A stretch of DNA of 64,000 nucleotides from Carnobacterium gallinarum DSM 4847 (GCF_000744375.1 NZ_JQLU01000003.1:1-64000); one strand, 5' to 3'; counted from the first letter of the stretch, positions 18,404 to 28,062 are shown. Notes: generated by a model from the sequence alone, not told the origin. Program-made: numbers and translations.

Positions 18404-18541
18404 TTAAAAAAATAATGTAACTGCTGGAATGGCTAAACCAATAAGAATTATTGGCAAACAGCCTGGTAACTTTCTGCGACGACGTGGTTCCTTATTTTTA
18501 TGATGATCATGATTTTGCTTCTTTTTATTAGAATGTCCCAT
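18404..18541 (-). CDS. 45-residue basic tail-anchored small protein, unrecognised
   Basis: ATG at 18541, seven bases after GGAGG. The product has a hydrophilic basic first half (KKK at 6-8, HDHH at 11-14, RRRRK at 20-24) followed by LPGC and a hydrophobic stretch from 29 to the end (PIILIGLAIPAVTLFF). That predicts a cytoplasmic basic tail and one C-terminal membrane helix. First gene of a two-gene unit with a consensus promoter 93-121 bases upstream. No family is recognised; it could be an immunity or transport helper, or an unrelated membrane micro-protein. Confidence 0.65.
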   Translation of the reverse strand: MGHSNKKKQNHDHHKNKEPRRRRKLPGCLPIILIGLAIPAVTLFF

Positions 18542-18633
18542 TGTAATTCCTCCATTCGTATAGTAGTTCATTACTCATCTTTTAAAGTTTAAGCGAAAAC
18601 AAATGAGTGATCGTTCGTATGTTTTATATACTT

Positions 18634-18662
18634 ATAATAATGCATTTGTACACTCTTGTCAA
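18634..18662 (-). promoter_or_regulatory. Consensus promoter of the small-gene pair
   Basis: On the minus strand TTGACA (18662-18657), exactly 17 bases, TATTAT (18639-18634). One of the best sigma-A matches in the window. The leader of about 85 nt contains ACTCAT and ATGAGT copies that could pair. It lies just past the alaS terminator, so the small genes are expressed independently of alaS. Confidence 0.8.
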
Positions 18663-18770
18663 GAATTTGTAATTTTATTGGCTAAATTTATATTTTTACA
18701 CTTCAATCCACTTTTCCAACTAGCGACAGTACGGCTAATTATTCTTTTCTTCTATAAATTAATCATAAAA

Positions 18771-18814
18771 AAACTTCAAAAAGTTAGAATTTTATTCTCT
18801 AACTTTTTGAAGCC
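18771..18814 (-). terminator. Terminator after alaS
   Basis: On the minus strand CTTCAAAAAGTTAGA pairs with TCTAACTTTTTGAAG-type arm over a short loop, and TTTTTTT follows. It lies about 30 bases beyond the alaS stop. Confidence 0.88.
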
Positions 18815-18842
18815 TAGTTCTTTTATTTCGTTATGATTTTAT

Positions 18843-21488
18843 CTATTTTGCAGCAACCCATTCGGTTACTTTGGAAAGAGCATCTGCTAATCCAGCTGGA
18901 TTTTTCCCGCCAGCTTGAGCCATATCTGGACGCCCACCACCGCCACCGCCAACAAGTGGAGCAATTTCTTTAATTAAATCACCAGCTTTTAGACCTTTTT
19001 TAATAGTTGTTTGATTAACAGCTGTTAATAAGCTAACTTTTCCACCTTGAACAGAGCCTAAAACTAACACATCTGAAACTGCATTTTGTTTCCATTGGTC
19101 TGCAAGTTGACGTAACCCATTCATATCTTTCACTTCAACTTGTGCTGTCACAATAGTAATCCCATTAACTGTTTGAACATCTTTAAAGACTTCACCAGCT
19201 TGCTCATTCGCTAATTTAGCTTGTAAAGATTCATTTTCTTTTTGAGCTTCTTTTAATTCAGCTTGTAGCTGACTGATTTTATTTGGTACTTCTTTTGTTT
19301 GAGGTGCTTTCACTAAAGCTGCTGCTTCATTTAAGCGTTGTTGTTCAGTAAATAGGGCAAGATAAGCTTCTTCACTTGTGACAGCCTCAATACGACGTAC
19401 ACCTGCTCCAATACCTGACTCCGATAAAATCTTGAAGACTCCAATCTCACTCGTATTCGTTACATGAACACCACCACATAACTCAATTGAATAATTATCT
19501 ACATTAACTACTCGAACATGTTCACCGTATTTTTCACCAAATAGAGCCATTGCACCCATTTTCTTTGCCTCATCAATTGTGGTTTCAATCGTTACAACTG
19601 GTAATGAAGCCCAGATTTTTTCATTCACAATTCGTTCCATTTCAACTAATTCTTCTGGCGTAATTTGACCAAAATGTGTAAAGTCGAAACGTAAATAATT
19701 TGGTGCGACTAATGAACCAGCTTGATTCGCATGCTCACCTAACGTATCTTTTAATGCACGGTGCAATAAATGAGTTGCAGTATGGTTACGAGTTATTTTA
19801 CGACGTAATACTGGGTCAACAGCTAGTTCATAATCCGCTCCAACTTGTAGCTCAGTTAACACGTCAACAATGTGTAATGGCTGACCACTTGGTGCCTTCT
19901 TCACGTTGACTACTTTTGCGACAGAATTGCCTTTGGAATCTTTAATTAAGCCTTTATCCGCAACTTGTCCACCCATTTCAGCATAAAATGAAGTTTGGTT
20001 AAAGATTAGTTGGGCAGTTCCACCAGCTTTTACGCTATCAACTAATGAGTCATCACTAACAATCACTTCTAATTTGCCTGTTGTATCTGTTAAATTGTAG
20101 CCAATAAATTCACTATCCGCTTTGATTTCAGCTAACAAAGCACTTTGAACACCCATTGATTGTTCTCCACTACGAGCAGAACGTGCACGTTCACGTTGTT
20201 GCTCCATTTCAGTTTCAAAACCTTGATGGTCAACTTTTAAGCCCTCATCCTCAGCGTATTCTTCAGTTAATTCTACAGGGAAACCATAGGTATCATAAAG
20301 TTTAAAGATATCCTTCCCGTTAATTGTATCTTTTCCATCTGCTTTCAAGTCTTTCACTAGCTGACTTAAAATTGTTAGACCATCGTTAATCGTTTCATGG
20401 AAACGTTCTTCTTCTGTCCGAATCACTTTTTCGATAAATTCTTTTTGGTCTAAAATTTCAGGGTAATAACTATTCATAATTTCCCCGACAACTGGGACTA
20501 ATTGATACATAAAGGCTTTGTGAATTCCTAATTTTTTTCCATGCATTACTGCACGACGTAATAGACGGCGTAAAACATAACCACGACCCTCATTTGATGG
20601 CAACGCACCATCACCAATTGCAAAACTAACTGCACGAACATGATCGGCAATCACTTTAAAGGAAATATCATCCGCTGGGTTCACTGCATATTTTTTATGA
20701 TCACTCATCGCTTCAACCGCTTGAATAATTGGCATAAATAAATCTGTTTCAAAGTTAGTTGGTGCGTCTTGTAAGATTGAAACAACACGTTCTAAACCCA
20801 TACCTGTATCAATATTTTTATTTGGAAGTGGCTCGTAAGTGTCATCTGGTTTATGATTAAACTCCGAGAAAACTAAATTCCAAATTTCTAAATAACGTTC
20901 ATTTTCTCCACCAGGATAATTTTCTGGATCACCTTCAGCCAAATCATTAAAACTTTCACCACGATCATAGAAAATTTCTGAATCTGGACCACTTGGGCCT
21001 GCTCCAATATCCCAGAAATTATCTGCTACATCAATAATATGATCATCTGTTAAACCAACTTTTTCTTTCCATAAGCGACGTGCTTCTGTATCTTCTGGAT
21101 AGACGGTTACATAAAGTTTTTCCGGATCTAACGCTAACCATTTTTCATCTGTCAAGAATTCCCATGCCCAGATAATTGCATCTTCTTTAAAGTAATCACC
21201 GATTGAGAAATTGCCTAGCATTTCAAATAATGTGTGGTGACGCGCAGTTTTTCCGACGTTTTCAATATCATTAGTTCTAATACTTTTTTGTGCATTCGTA
21301 ATTCTTGGATTATCTGGAATAATTGATCCATCAAAATATTTTTTTAATGTTGCTACTCCTGAATTAATCCATAGTAAAGTTGGATCTTCAAAAGGTACCA
21401 ATGAAGCACTTGGTTCTACTTTATGACCTTTTGATGCAAAGAAATCTAAATACATTTGGCGTATTTCTGAACTTGATAATTTTTTCAT
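18843..21488 (-). CDS. alaS: Alanyl-tRNA synthetase
   Basis: Charges tRNA-Ala. 881 residues, full length. The class II catalytic core starts at [18 protein letters not shown]; the editing domain zinc site is NHTATHLLH with [13 protein letters not shown]; the C-terminal coiled coil and the Gly-rich C-Ala segment ([17 protein letters not shown]) close the protein. ATG at 21488 is chosen: AAAGGAAG precedes it, and the TTG six codons upstream overlaps that site. Controlled by a T-box leader. Divided from ireB by the accessory block. Confidence 0.96.
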   Translation of the reverse strand: MKKLSSSEIRQMYLDFFASKGHKVEPSASLVPFEDPTLLWINSGVATLKKYFDGSIIPDNPRITNAQKSIRTNDIENVGKTARHHTLFEMLGNFSIGDYFKEDAIIWAWEFLTDEKWLALDPEKLYVTVYPEDTEARRLWKEKVGLTDDHIIDVADNFWDIGAGPSGPDSEIFYDRGESFNDLAEGDPENYPGGENERYLEIWNLVFSEFNHKPDDTYEPLPNKNIDTGMGLERVVSILQDAPTNFETDLFMPIIQAVEAMSDHKKYAVNPADDISFKVIADHVRAVSFAIGDGALPSNEGRGYVLRRLLRRAVMHGKKLGIHKAFMYQLVPVVGEIMNSYYPEILDQKEFIEKVIRTEEERFHETINDGLTILSQLVKDLKADGKDTINGKDIFKLYDTYGFPVELTEEYAEDEGLKVDHQGFETEMEQQRERARSARSGEQSMGVQSALLAEIKADSEFIGYNLTDTTGKLEVIVSDDSLVDSVKAGGTAQLIFNQTSFYAEMGGQVADKGLIKDSKGNSVAKVVNVKKAPSGQPLHIVDVLTELQVGADYELAVDPVLRRKITRNHTATHLLHRALKDTLGEHANQAGSLVAPNYLRFDFTHFGQITPEELVEMERIVNEKIWASLPVVTIETTIDEAKKMGAMALFGEKYGEHVRVVNVDNYSIELCGGVHVTNTSEIGVFKILSESGIGAGVRRIEAVTSEEAYLALFTEQQRLNEAAALVKAPQTKEVPNKISQLQAELKEAQKENESLQAKLANEQAGEVFKDVQTVNGITIVTAQVEVKDMNGLRQLADQWKQNAVSDVLVLGSVQGGKVSLLTAVNQTTIKKGLKAGDLIKEIAPLVGGGGGGRPDMAQAGGKNPAGLADALSKVTEWVAAK

Positions 21489-21559
21489 TTTAATTCTTCC
21501 TTTCAATTTTCATCTCATATTTTAAACATCTTTATTTATTTCCTATCGATCCATAAAAC

Positions 21560-21797
21560 AACAAAAAAACCAGCATACTCACTGCATACAAGGACGATTT
21601 TTCGCGGTACCACCTTGTTTGCAATGATCATACTGGATGAATTCATTACCTCTTTAGTCTCGATAACGCGAGAAGCGATAGTATTTCTACTATATTTTAT
21701 GAAAAGGGAGCATCGAATTTAAGGTTATTGATTTTCTTTCAGCCAAGGAAAATCTTTCTATAAATAACTAAATTAAACTGATATGGCCTTTTACTAA
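21560..21797 (-). promoter_or_regulatory. T-box leader of alaS
   Basis: A 240-nt leader with the diagnostic T-box sequence AAGGTGGTACCGCG (21616-21603, minus strand), which forms the antiterminator and pairs with the uncharged tRNA end. A terminator hairpin and TTTTTTT follow (to about 21563). A GCT triplet at 21711-21709, within TTCGATGCTCCC, is the candidate Ala specifier. Low tRNA-Ala charging should raise alaS readthrough. Confidence 0.9.
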
Positions 21798-21804
21798 TGT
21801 CTCA

Positions 21805-21833
21805 AGTATAGGAGATGCAGAAATATTTGTCAA
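21805..21833 (-). promoter_or_regulatory. alaS promoter
   Basis: On the minus strand TTGACA (21833-21828), 17 bases, TATACT (21810-21805). It starts the T-box leader. Confidence 0.85.
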
Positions 21834-21864
21834 TAAAAAATTAGCATCAACAGCTTTACTCTTT

Positions 21865-22728
21865 TTATTCTTTCAGTAAGCTGAAGCCACGACCCATTAC
21901 TTCACTAGCACTCATGACCACTACAAAAGCATGTGAATCAATTTCTAAAACTGTTTCTTTTAGCTGATTAAACTCGCGTTCTGGAATGACGCACATCAAC
22001 ATTTCTTGTTCATTATTGCCATAACCACCGCGAACAGCAATATTCGTCACACCACGATCCAGTTCTGTTAAAATTTGTTTTTTTATTTCTTCAATTGATG
22101 TTGAAATAATCATAACGTTTTTAGAACGATTAAAGCCAACTTGAACCAAATCAATGACTCGGCTAATAATAAACAAAGATATTAACGAATACATAACTGT
22201 TTCAACATTAAAAACTAAAAGCGCTGATAGAACAATCAACCCATCAATTAATGCCACTGACCCTCCCATTGGTAAGCGTAGATATTTATGAATAATCAAA
22301 GCGATAATCCCTGTTCCACCTGTTGAAGCATTGCCTTTAAAAACAATTCCAATTCCCAATCCTGCCAAAATCCCACCAAAAAGTGCTGCTAATAATGGAT
22401 TATCGGTTATCGGAGACCATTGGCTTGTTAAAGCTACATACACCGGTAAAATCATACTACCTAAAATCGTTTTTAAACCTGCCTGTACACCAAAGCAAAC
22501 AAAACATAAAATCAACAATGGAACATTTATAGCAAATAAAAGCACAGATGGCTGCCAACCAAATTGATAATTTAAAACAACACTCAGACCACTAACGCCA
22601 CCTGAAACAATATGATTTGGCAAGAAGAAGCAATTGACTGCTAACGCAATAAAAAAAGCTCCTACTAAAACATAAAGAATATCTATCGCTTTCATAGCAC
22701 GTTTATTGGCCATTAATTTTTTCTTCAC
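21865..22728 (-). CDS. YitT/DUF2179 membrane protein
   Basis: 287 residues. About five or six membrane helices (DUF161/YitT domain, motif NHIVSGGVSGLSVVLNY near the N-terminus), then a cytoplasmic C-terminal DUF2179 domain of about 90 residues (MIISTSIEEIKKQILTEL). Function unproven; some relatives are suspected transporters or regulators. The start is GTG at 22728; an ATG five codons in is an alternative. Monocistronic. Confidence 0.8.
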   Translation of the reverse strand: MKKKLMANKRAMKAIDILYVLVGAFFIALAVNCFFLPNHIVSGGVSGLSVVLNYQFGWQPSVLLFAINVPLLILCFVCFGVQAGLKTILGSMILPVYVALTSQWSPITDNPLLAALFGGILAGLGIGIVFKGNASTGGTGIIALIIHKYLRLPMGGSVALIDGLIVLSALLVFNVETVMYSLISLFIISRVIDLVQVGFNRSKNVMIISTSIEEIKKQILTELDRGVTNIAVRGGYGNNEQEMLMCVIPEREFNQLKETVLEIDSHAFVVVMSASEVMGRGFSLLKE

Positions 22729-22950
22729 TATTCTCTTTCCCCTTATTCCTTTAATTTAAGTCCTAGACCATTCTATCATTGCCTATCCTAATTGTACAAA
22801 CCTTTTTAACCAGCTATTCTATAAAAATATGTTTTTTAATTTACCTTTTATTTTTACAAACAATTTACACAAAGATAGACGTTAAATTTATATATGGTTG
22901 GTATACTTAATTTATTCCAATAGAAACAATTTTTAACCCCATCCTTTATT

Positions 22951-22980
22951 AACCATCTGACACGAATCAGGTGGTTTTTT
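22951..22980 (+). terminator. Orphan + strand terminator (possible sRNA 3' end)
   Basis: AACCATCTGA pairs over ten bases (one G-U) with TCAGGTGGTT around a six-base loop, and T-run follows on the + strand only. All annotated genes within 3 kb on either side are on the minus strand, so no known transcript needs it. TATACT at 22902-22907 could start an RNA of about 65-70 nt. Confidence 0.6.
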
Positions 22981-22984
22981 AGTC

Positions 22985-23026
22985 AAAAAAAATGGTTCAT
23001 TTATTTAAAATGAACCACTTTTTTTG
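22985..23026. terminator. Bidirectional terminator after BceB-like gene
   Basis: TGGTTCATTT pairs with AAATGAACCA; the stem is flanked by AAAAAAA and TTTTTTT, so it works on both strands. It directly follows the minus-strand permease stop. Confidence 0.85.
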
Positions 23027-23027
23027 A

Positions 23028-24863
23028 TTATTTTTTAACCTTTTTCAAGACAATTCCTTTATATAAATACACTGTAATCAAGTAATAAATCGCATAGATT
23101 ACAACAAAAATTAGGAATGGAATCCATATTCGATAATAAGGTGAAAACAATAAAGTTTTGAACATTTGCATTCCAAATAATACATGAATAACTCCAAGAA
23201 TTGCTGGAAAAGCAAAGATTGTGAACATCTCTTTATAAATTGAACGAATGAGTAAACTTCTACGAACACCAATTTTACTTAACATTTCATAACGACTAAT
23301 GTCATTGGCTGCACCTGTTAAGACTTTAAACATTAAGCAGCTAGCCATCATTGCCAAGAAGGCGAATCCTAAGAATAGTCCCATAAAGACTGTCCCACTA
23401 GAAAGAGTATTCCAGATATTATAAGCTTCATATTTCGTTGTTAACATATCAACTTTTGGTTCCCGAGCTTTTTCTATACGATCTATTTGCTTCAGTTCTG
23501 GTAAAAATTTCATAAAATCAATTGTATCCCCTACAACTAATTTATTTTCTTCACTACTAATTTGAGCAAATTCAGCTTCTGTCACAATTTTAATTGGCAA
23601 ATCTTTGCCATAATCAATATGGTCATCACGGACTTGTGAAAAAGCATTTACCCAAGGATTTTGATAACTATCCTCCGTTTTTAGTACTGTTCCAGCCTCT
23701 AATTTATCTGTTACTGTTGAAAAATTGGGTTTTCCTGCTTCGGGCATACCATCTTTACGTTGCTTCAAAGGTTTTTTTGCTAATTCTTCCTGAATAAAAT
23801 ATTGCATTTGTCCGTCAATTTTATAACGATATACTTGTTTAGAATTAAATTTAATTTTGGCAATTTCAGTTTCTTGCTCTTTTGTTGGATTACGAACTGT
23901 TAAATCGAATGGTGCACTGGATTTCATCATAATTCCAATATTATTTTTAAAGCCGATTCCAACAGAAATTGAACCTACTGCTAAGGCAATAAGCATCGTC
24001 ACTACTGCCAAAATTTTAGTTAGATCATTCACTCTAAAACTCAATTGTGATAATGTAAAAATGGTGATTTTTTTCTCACTAATTCGACGGTTTTCTTTTA
24101 ATTTGTGAATGAGATATGGTAAAAATGTTTTAAAAAATAAGAATGTACCTCCAGTAATAGTAACCAGAGCTACACCAATACCCAACAATTGAAACTTGAT
24201 GATATTAATCATAGCAAGATAACCAATCGTTAATAAGATAAAGGAAATAAAAGATTGAAGGATCATTCTATTTTTATTGATGACAATGTGATTTGCTTGT
24301 TTTTCGCCATGAATCAAATCTAAAACTGATAGTCTAGCTAATTTAATTACATTAATAAAGGCGGCTAAAACAAACAAAACTAAAAAGAAAATAATTGTTG
24401 TTAGAATAGCAGGTAGATAGATTGGACTGAATTCAGGTGAACTAAAATCCAATTGTTGCATAAGTAGACTTGCTACTAACTGTGCTAAAAAAATGCCAAC
24501 AACGATTCCAATTACCAATGAAGTAACTCCAACAATCATCGTTTCAATAAACATCATTTTACTAATTTTCTTTTTCTTTGCCCCTAAGGTCATATACATT
24601 CCGTACTCTTTTTGACGCAAAGACAATAAGAAAGAATTTGCATATAAAATATAGACAACAGTAATAATACCCAGTAAAATCGATCCTGCTAGGAAAACAA
24701 AACTTAACATACGAATCATTGAATTTTTTTCTAAAAAGGTTTGATTCATTGCTAATGTTTGAAACATATAAAAAATCGAGCTAGACATCACAAGCCCAAT
24801 CAAAAGGACAATATAATCTTTTAATTTACTTTTAATTCCTGATAATGATAGTTTTAATAACAC
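23028..24863 (-). CDS. BceB-type ABC permease
   Basis: 611 residues with about ten membrane helices. The FtsX-like N-terminal part (four helices, residues 15-235) is followed by an extracellular domain between helices 7 and 8 (about 310-480) and a C-terminal FtsX unit. This is the layout of BceB/VraG permeases that protect undecaprenyl carriers from peptide antibiotics. It follows the ATPase gene by 18 bases. No bceRS-like sensor and regulator pair adjoins it, though a BceR-type box lies upstream. The drug specificity is unknown. Confidence 0.85.
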   Translation of the reverse strand: MLLKLSLSGIKSKLKDYIVLLIGLVMSSSIFYMFQTLAMNQTFLEKNSMIRMLSFVFLAGSILLGIITVVYILYANSFLLSLRQKEYGMYMTLGAKKKKISKMMFIETMIVGVTSLVIGIVVGIFLAQLVASLLMQQLDFSSPEFSPIYLPAILTTIIFFLVLFVLAAFINVIKLARLSVLDLIHGEKQANHIVINKNRMILQSFISFILLTIGYLAMINIIKFQLLGIGVALVTITGGTFLFFKTFLPYLIHKLKENRRISEKKITIFTLSQLSFRVNDLTKILAVVTMLIALAVGSISVGIGFKNNIGIMMKSSAPFDLTVRNPTKEQETEIAKIKFNSKQVYRYKIDGQMQYFIQEELAKKPLKQRKDGMPEAGKPNFSTVTDKLEAGTVLKTEDSYQNPWVNAFSQVRDDHIDYGKDLPIKIVTEAEFAQISSEENKLVVGDTIDFMKFLPELKQIDRIEKAREPKVDMLTTKYEAYNIWNTLSSGTVFMGLFLGFAFLAMMASCLMFKVLTGAANDISRYEMLSKIGVRRSLLIRSIYKEMFTIFAFPAILGVIHVLFGMQMFKTLLFSPYYRIWIPFLIFVVIYAIYYLITVYLYKGIVLKKVKK

Positions 24864-24881
24864 AATTCTTCCACTCCAATC

Positions 24882-25640
24882 CTATTCATCTGTACCGAAA
24901 TCAGCTAAGACATCTAAAATTTCATGATAAAAGTCTTCTCTTGTAGTTGTACGGTGAATTTCTTTATAAATAACTCCATCTTGAATAAATAAAATTCGTT
25001 TACAATAACTTGCACTATAGGCATCATGAGTTACAAGTAGAATGGAAACATCTTGATTTTCGTTTAAACTTTTCATTGATTCCAATAAACTTTTTGCATT
25101 TTTCGTGTCTAACGCTCCAGTTGGTTCATCCCCTAATAAAATAGCCGGTTCATGAACTAATGCACGCGCTGCTGCAACGCGCTGTTTTTGTCCGCCAGAA
25201 ACTTCTGCTGGGTAGCTACCTAAAATTCTAGTGATATCCAATGTTTCAGCAATTTTTTCTACTTTAGGCTTAATCTTTGGTGATGGGACATCTTGTAGCG
25301 ATAATGGCAATGCAATGTTCTCATACATTGTTAAATTTTCCAATAAATTAAAATCTTGGAAAATAAATCCTAATTCTTTAGAACGAAAATCAGATAATTG
25401 ATCTGAATTTAAATGGGTAATGTCTTTTCCAGCAATTTTAATTGAACCAGAAGTTGGTTTATCTAAAGTTGATAATACATTCAGTAAAGTTGTTTTCCCA
25501 GATCCCGATGGACCCATTATTCCAACAAACTCACCTTTTTCAACTTCAAAAGATAACTCTTTTAGTGCTTTAAATTGATTTTCATTTTTCTTACCATAAA
25601 CTTTGCTAATTTTTTTTACACTTACAACCGATTGGCCCAT
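24882..25640 (-). CDS. BceA-type ABC ATPase
   Basis: 252 residues with all ABC motifs: Walker A GPSGSGKTT (about 41), Q-loop FIFQDFNLL, signature VSGGQKQRVAAARAL, Walker B AILLGDEPTGALD, and the switch His in LLVTHDA. MacB/LolD-like subgroup paired with ten-helix permeases. ATG at 25640 follows AGGAGG. Likely induced with its permease by antimicrobial peptides acting through a distant two-component system. Confidence 0.9.
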   Translation of the reverse strand: MGQSVVSVKKISKVYGKKNENQFKALKELSFEVEKGEFVGIMGPSGSGKTTLLNVLSTLDKPTSGSIKIAGKDITHLNSDQLSDFRSKELGFIFQDFNLLENLTMYENIALPLSLQDVPSPKIKPKVEKIAETLDITRILGSYPAEVSGGQKQRVAAARALVHEPAILLGDEPTGALDTKNAKSLLESMKSLNENQDVSILLVTHDAYSASYCKRILFIQDGVIYKEIHRTTTREDFYHEILDVLADFGTDE

Positions 25641-25760
25641 TGTATTTCCTCCTAAATTTCAATTGAATTTCTCTTAACTAACAAGATCAAAAGATCCCTC
25701 ACAAATCCTTTGTTCTCATTTATCTTAACATAGCCTTTTTTGCATTTCCTTCGCTTCGGC

Positions 25761-25795
25761 TTACATAAAGTACAACGTAGCTTACAGTTTTGTCA
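25761..25795 (-). promoter_or_regulatory. Candidate BceR-type operator
   Basis: On the minus strand TGACA-AAAC-TGTAA (25795-25782) matches the TNACA-N4-TGTAA pattern described for BceR-like regulators. A second, degenerate copy (TGTAC-TTTA-TGTAA, 25774-25761) is offset by 21 bases, two helical turns. It lies about 120-155 bases upstream of the ATPase start. Confidence 0.6.
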
Positions 25796-25909
25796 TTCGC
25801 TTGAATGTTTTTTATGACACTTGTGCTCTATTTTCTAAGCCTAACGTTTGTGCTTTAGTTTAAGATATTTTATACTAAATAAAACTAATTACTAAAGGAG
25901 TTCAAAATT

Positions 25910-26314
25910 ATGAAGCAACCTATTTATCCTTATTTAGCTTTTGAAGATCAAGCCGATGCTGCACAACATTTTTATCAACGTATTTTTGGTGGTGATTTAG
26001 AAATTTTACGGATGGGTGACACGGACCCTACGTTAGCTGATCCCTATAAACAGCGTGTGATGCACAGTGTTTTAAATAGTGGTCCCTTAAAAATCTATGC
26101 TTCTGATACCTTTCCAAATTCTACTACACTTGTAGGATCAAACGTTGGATTAACCTTAACTTTTGATGATTTAGCTGAAATGGAAACCATCTACGGGAAG
26201 CTTTCTGAAAATGGGTTAATCAAAGTTCCTTTAGAGAAACAATTCTGGGGAGCTTATTATGGAAAACTCGTTGATCAATACCAAGTCACTTGGAATTTAG
26301 ATTTCCAAGTCTGA
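25910..26314 (+). CDS. PhnB-like VOC family protein
   Basis: A 134-residue vicinal-oxygen-chelate protein of the PhnB/YjdN kind (IYPYLAFEDQADAAQHFYQRIFGG and the closing segment WGAYYGKLVDQYQVTWNLDF are characteristic). Often misannotated as a ubiquinone methyltransferase; no enzyme activity can be assigned. ATG follows AAAGGAG. Transcribed divergently from bceA. Confidence 0.85.
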   Translation: MKQPIYPYLAFEDQADAAQHFYQRIFGGDLEILRMGDTDPTLADPYKQRVMHSVLNSGPLKIYASDTFPNSTTLVGSNVGLTLTFDDLAEMETIYGKLSENGLIKVPLEKQFWGAYYGKLVDQYQVTWNLDFQV

Positions 26315-26403
26315 TTTGGAAGGGGTTCCTTAAAAATATTTTTACTTCGTGAATAATATTGGTTATAATATGAGTACTACGTTAAAAGATAAGGAACCTT
26401 ACT

Positions 26404-27342
26404 GTGAAAAAAACAAATTATTATTTTATCATTAATGAGTATTCTGGCAGTGGAAATGGGAAAAAAGTCTGGCAATTACTGGAGAATTATTTACAATCCA
26501 CCACTCTTTCATACTTTTCCAGCAAAAGTACTTATGCTGGCGAGACAATCAAACTGGTCCATCAACTAGCTAGTAAAATAAATGCAGAAACTGATTTAAT
26601 CGTTGTTGTTGGTGGTGATGGAACATTACATGAAGCAATTCAAGGATTAGCTGAAGAATTTGCAACATTGCCTTTAGGTTATATTCCTGCTGGATCTGGA
26701 AATGATTTTGCTCGAGGTGTTGGTATCTCAAAAAAACCTTTAGAGGCCTTAAAACAAATTTTAAATACAACTCATTCTAAAAAGTTAGATGTACTTTTTC
26801 ATCAAGAAAAAAAACAAGGAACTTTAGGATATGCTGTTAACAATGTTGGAATTGGTTTTGATGCATTGATTGTAAAGTTAACAAATAATTCTTCCTCTAA
26901 AGTTATTTTAAACAAGTATAACTTAGGGTCGTTAGCCTATCTTGCTTCTTTAATTCGCGCCTATTTTACTCAGCCTGCTTTTCCAATATTCATTGAGGTT
27001 GATGGAAAAAAACAACGAATTAACCAAGCATTCCTAGTCACAACGACAAACCATGCTTATTTTGGTGGTGGGGTTAAAATTGCTCCTATGGCCAAACCAG
27101 ATGACGGAATTATTGATGTGATTATTCTTTCTAAATTACCAATTTTGAAAATCGCTTTTTTATTTTTATGTATGATGCTTGGTGGCCTGCATACTCATTT
27201 TAAATCTGTAAAACATTTTAGTGGTCGGTCCATTCATATCCAAACTCTTAATGCTGAAGATGGTCAGGCAGATGGGGAAGAGCTTGGTCGACAAGTATAT
27301 GACAGTCATTTTTCCACTGTCTCACGTAACTTTTGGTTTTAA
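26404..27342 (+). CDS. Diacylglycerol/lipid kinase (DagK/YegS family)
   Basis: 312 residues, cytosolic lipid kinase family that phosphorylates diacylglycerol or related lipids for phospholipid recycling. The nucleotide motif VVVGGDGTLHEAIQGL lies near residue 63-78 and PAGSGNDFARG near 97; metal ligands are expected in the C-terminal PDDGIIDV and EDGQADGE. Start is GTG at 26404 with AAGGAA upstream. Terminator follows directly. Confidence 0.88.
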   Translation: MKKTNYYFIINEYSGSGNGKKVWQLLENYLQSTTLSYFSSKSTYAGETIKLVHQLASKINAETDLIVVVGGDGTLHEAIQGLAEEFATLPLGYIPAGSGNDFARGVGISKKPLEALKQILNTTHSKKLDVLFHQEKKQGTLGYAVNNVGIGFDALIVKLTNNSSSKVILNKYNLGSLAYLASLIRAYFTQPAFPIFIEVDGKKQRINQAFLVTTTNHAYFGGGVKIAPMAKPDDGIIDVIILSKLPILKIAFLFLCMMLGGLHTHFKSVKHFSGRSIHIQTLNAEDGQADGEELGRQVYDSHFSTVSRNFWF

Positions 27343-27352
27343 CCATAAAACT

Positions 27353-27388
27353 AAAAGGATCTGACAATTTTTTTGTCAGATCCTTTTT
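27353..27388 (+). terminator. Terminator after lipid kinase gene
   Basis: AAAGGATCTGACAA pairs with TTGTCAGATCCTTTTT; a T-run ends the hairpin. Confidence 0.9.
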
Positions 27389-27455
27389 ATCTTGTCCCAC
27401 TTCTATTCAAGACTTAAATTAAGTTTGTTTTAGACACTTTTTTATTTACTTGAGC

Positions 27456-28039
27456 CTATTTCATTAATTCTGCCACTTGTTGATTGATTAGGTGCAATTC
27501 CTCTTTGGTTAGTGAAGTAAATCCCAAATAAGTAAGTTTTTTTGAATAGCTATAGGAAAAGTTTCATCAAAATTCTTCTCCTGATAACGTGCAAAAAATA
27601 ATACCAAAAGAAGTTCTCCATAAGTTTGCTAGATGAATTCTTGTTGCGCCTTATTTATAGATAGGCGCTGTATCTTTCTTAACTAAATTTGATTTTGAAA
27701 CTCACATGCATGAATGTTCATATATTTTCTACATTCAGCAGTAAAGGAACTATCTTGCTCTTGATTTTCTAATTTATCAAAACCAATACATTACCAGAAT
27801 TCCGACCAGCCTTATGAATTCTTTCTTGCTAATGGCAAAAGTTGATTATTTGCTACAGATTGATTCGTCAAAAAAAGAAAAAGATAAACTACTTTACTCC
27901 AAACACTAATCACTATTCTTTTGGCACTACACTTATTTCCAAGCAACATCGCTTCTCCACCTGCTACAGAACCCATTATTCCTAAATAGTCCGTTTTTAT
28001 AGATACTATAGTTAATATGCATTCACTATTCAGCATACT
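27456..28039 (-). pseudogene. Decayed gene, possibly a TetR-family regulator
   Basis: On the minus strand a coherent protein can be read only across stops and frameshifts. One frame gives FDKLENQEQDSSFTAECRKY, then, past TAG codons, QQEFI and QTYGELLLVLFFARYQEKNF. A shift in an A-run near 27540 leads to LTYLGFTSLTKEELHLINQQ, ending at 27456. The upstream open frame (28036-27812) looks like a shifted N-terminal part. The overall shape (DYLG segment, then long helices) recalls TetR regulators, but this is weak. Other codons look freely drifting. Confidence 0.55.
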
Positions 28040-28062
28040 ATGTATCCCTTTTCATTTCGTTA

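Noticed and set aside
18603-18836. 77-codon + strand open frame in the gap before alaS
   Set aside because: It runs across the small-gene promoter and the alaS terminator, lacks a ribosome site and has no protein-like pattern.
27812-28036. 74-codon minus-strand open frame as an intact gene
   Set aside because: Protein-like signal continues beyond its stop in other frames, so it is read as part of a decayed gene.
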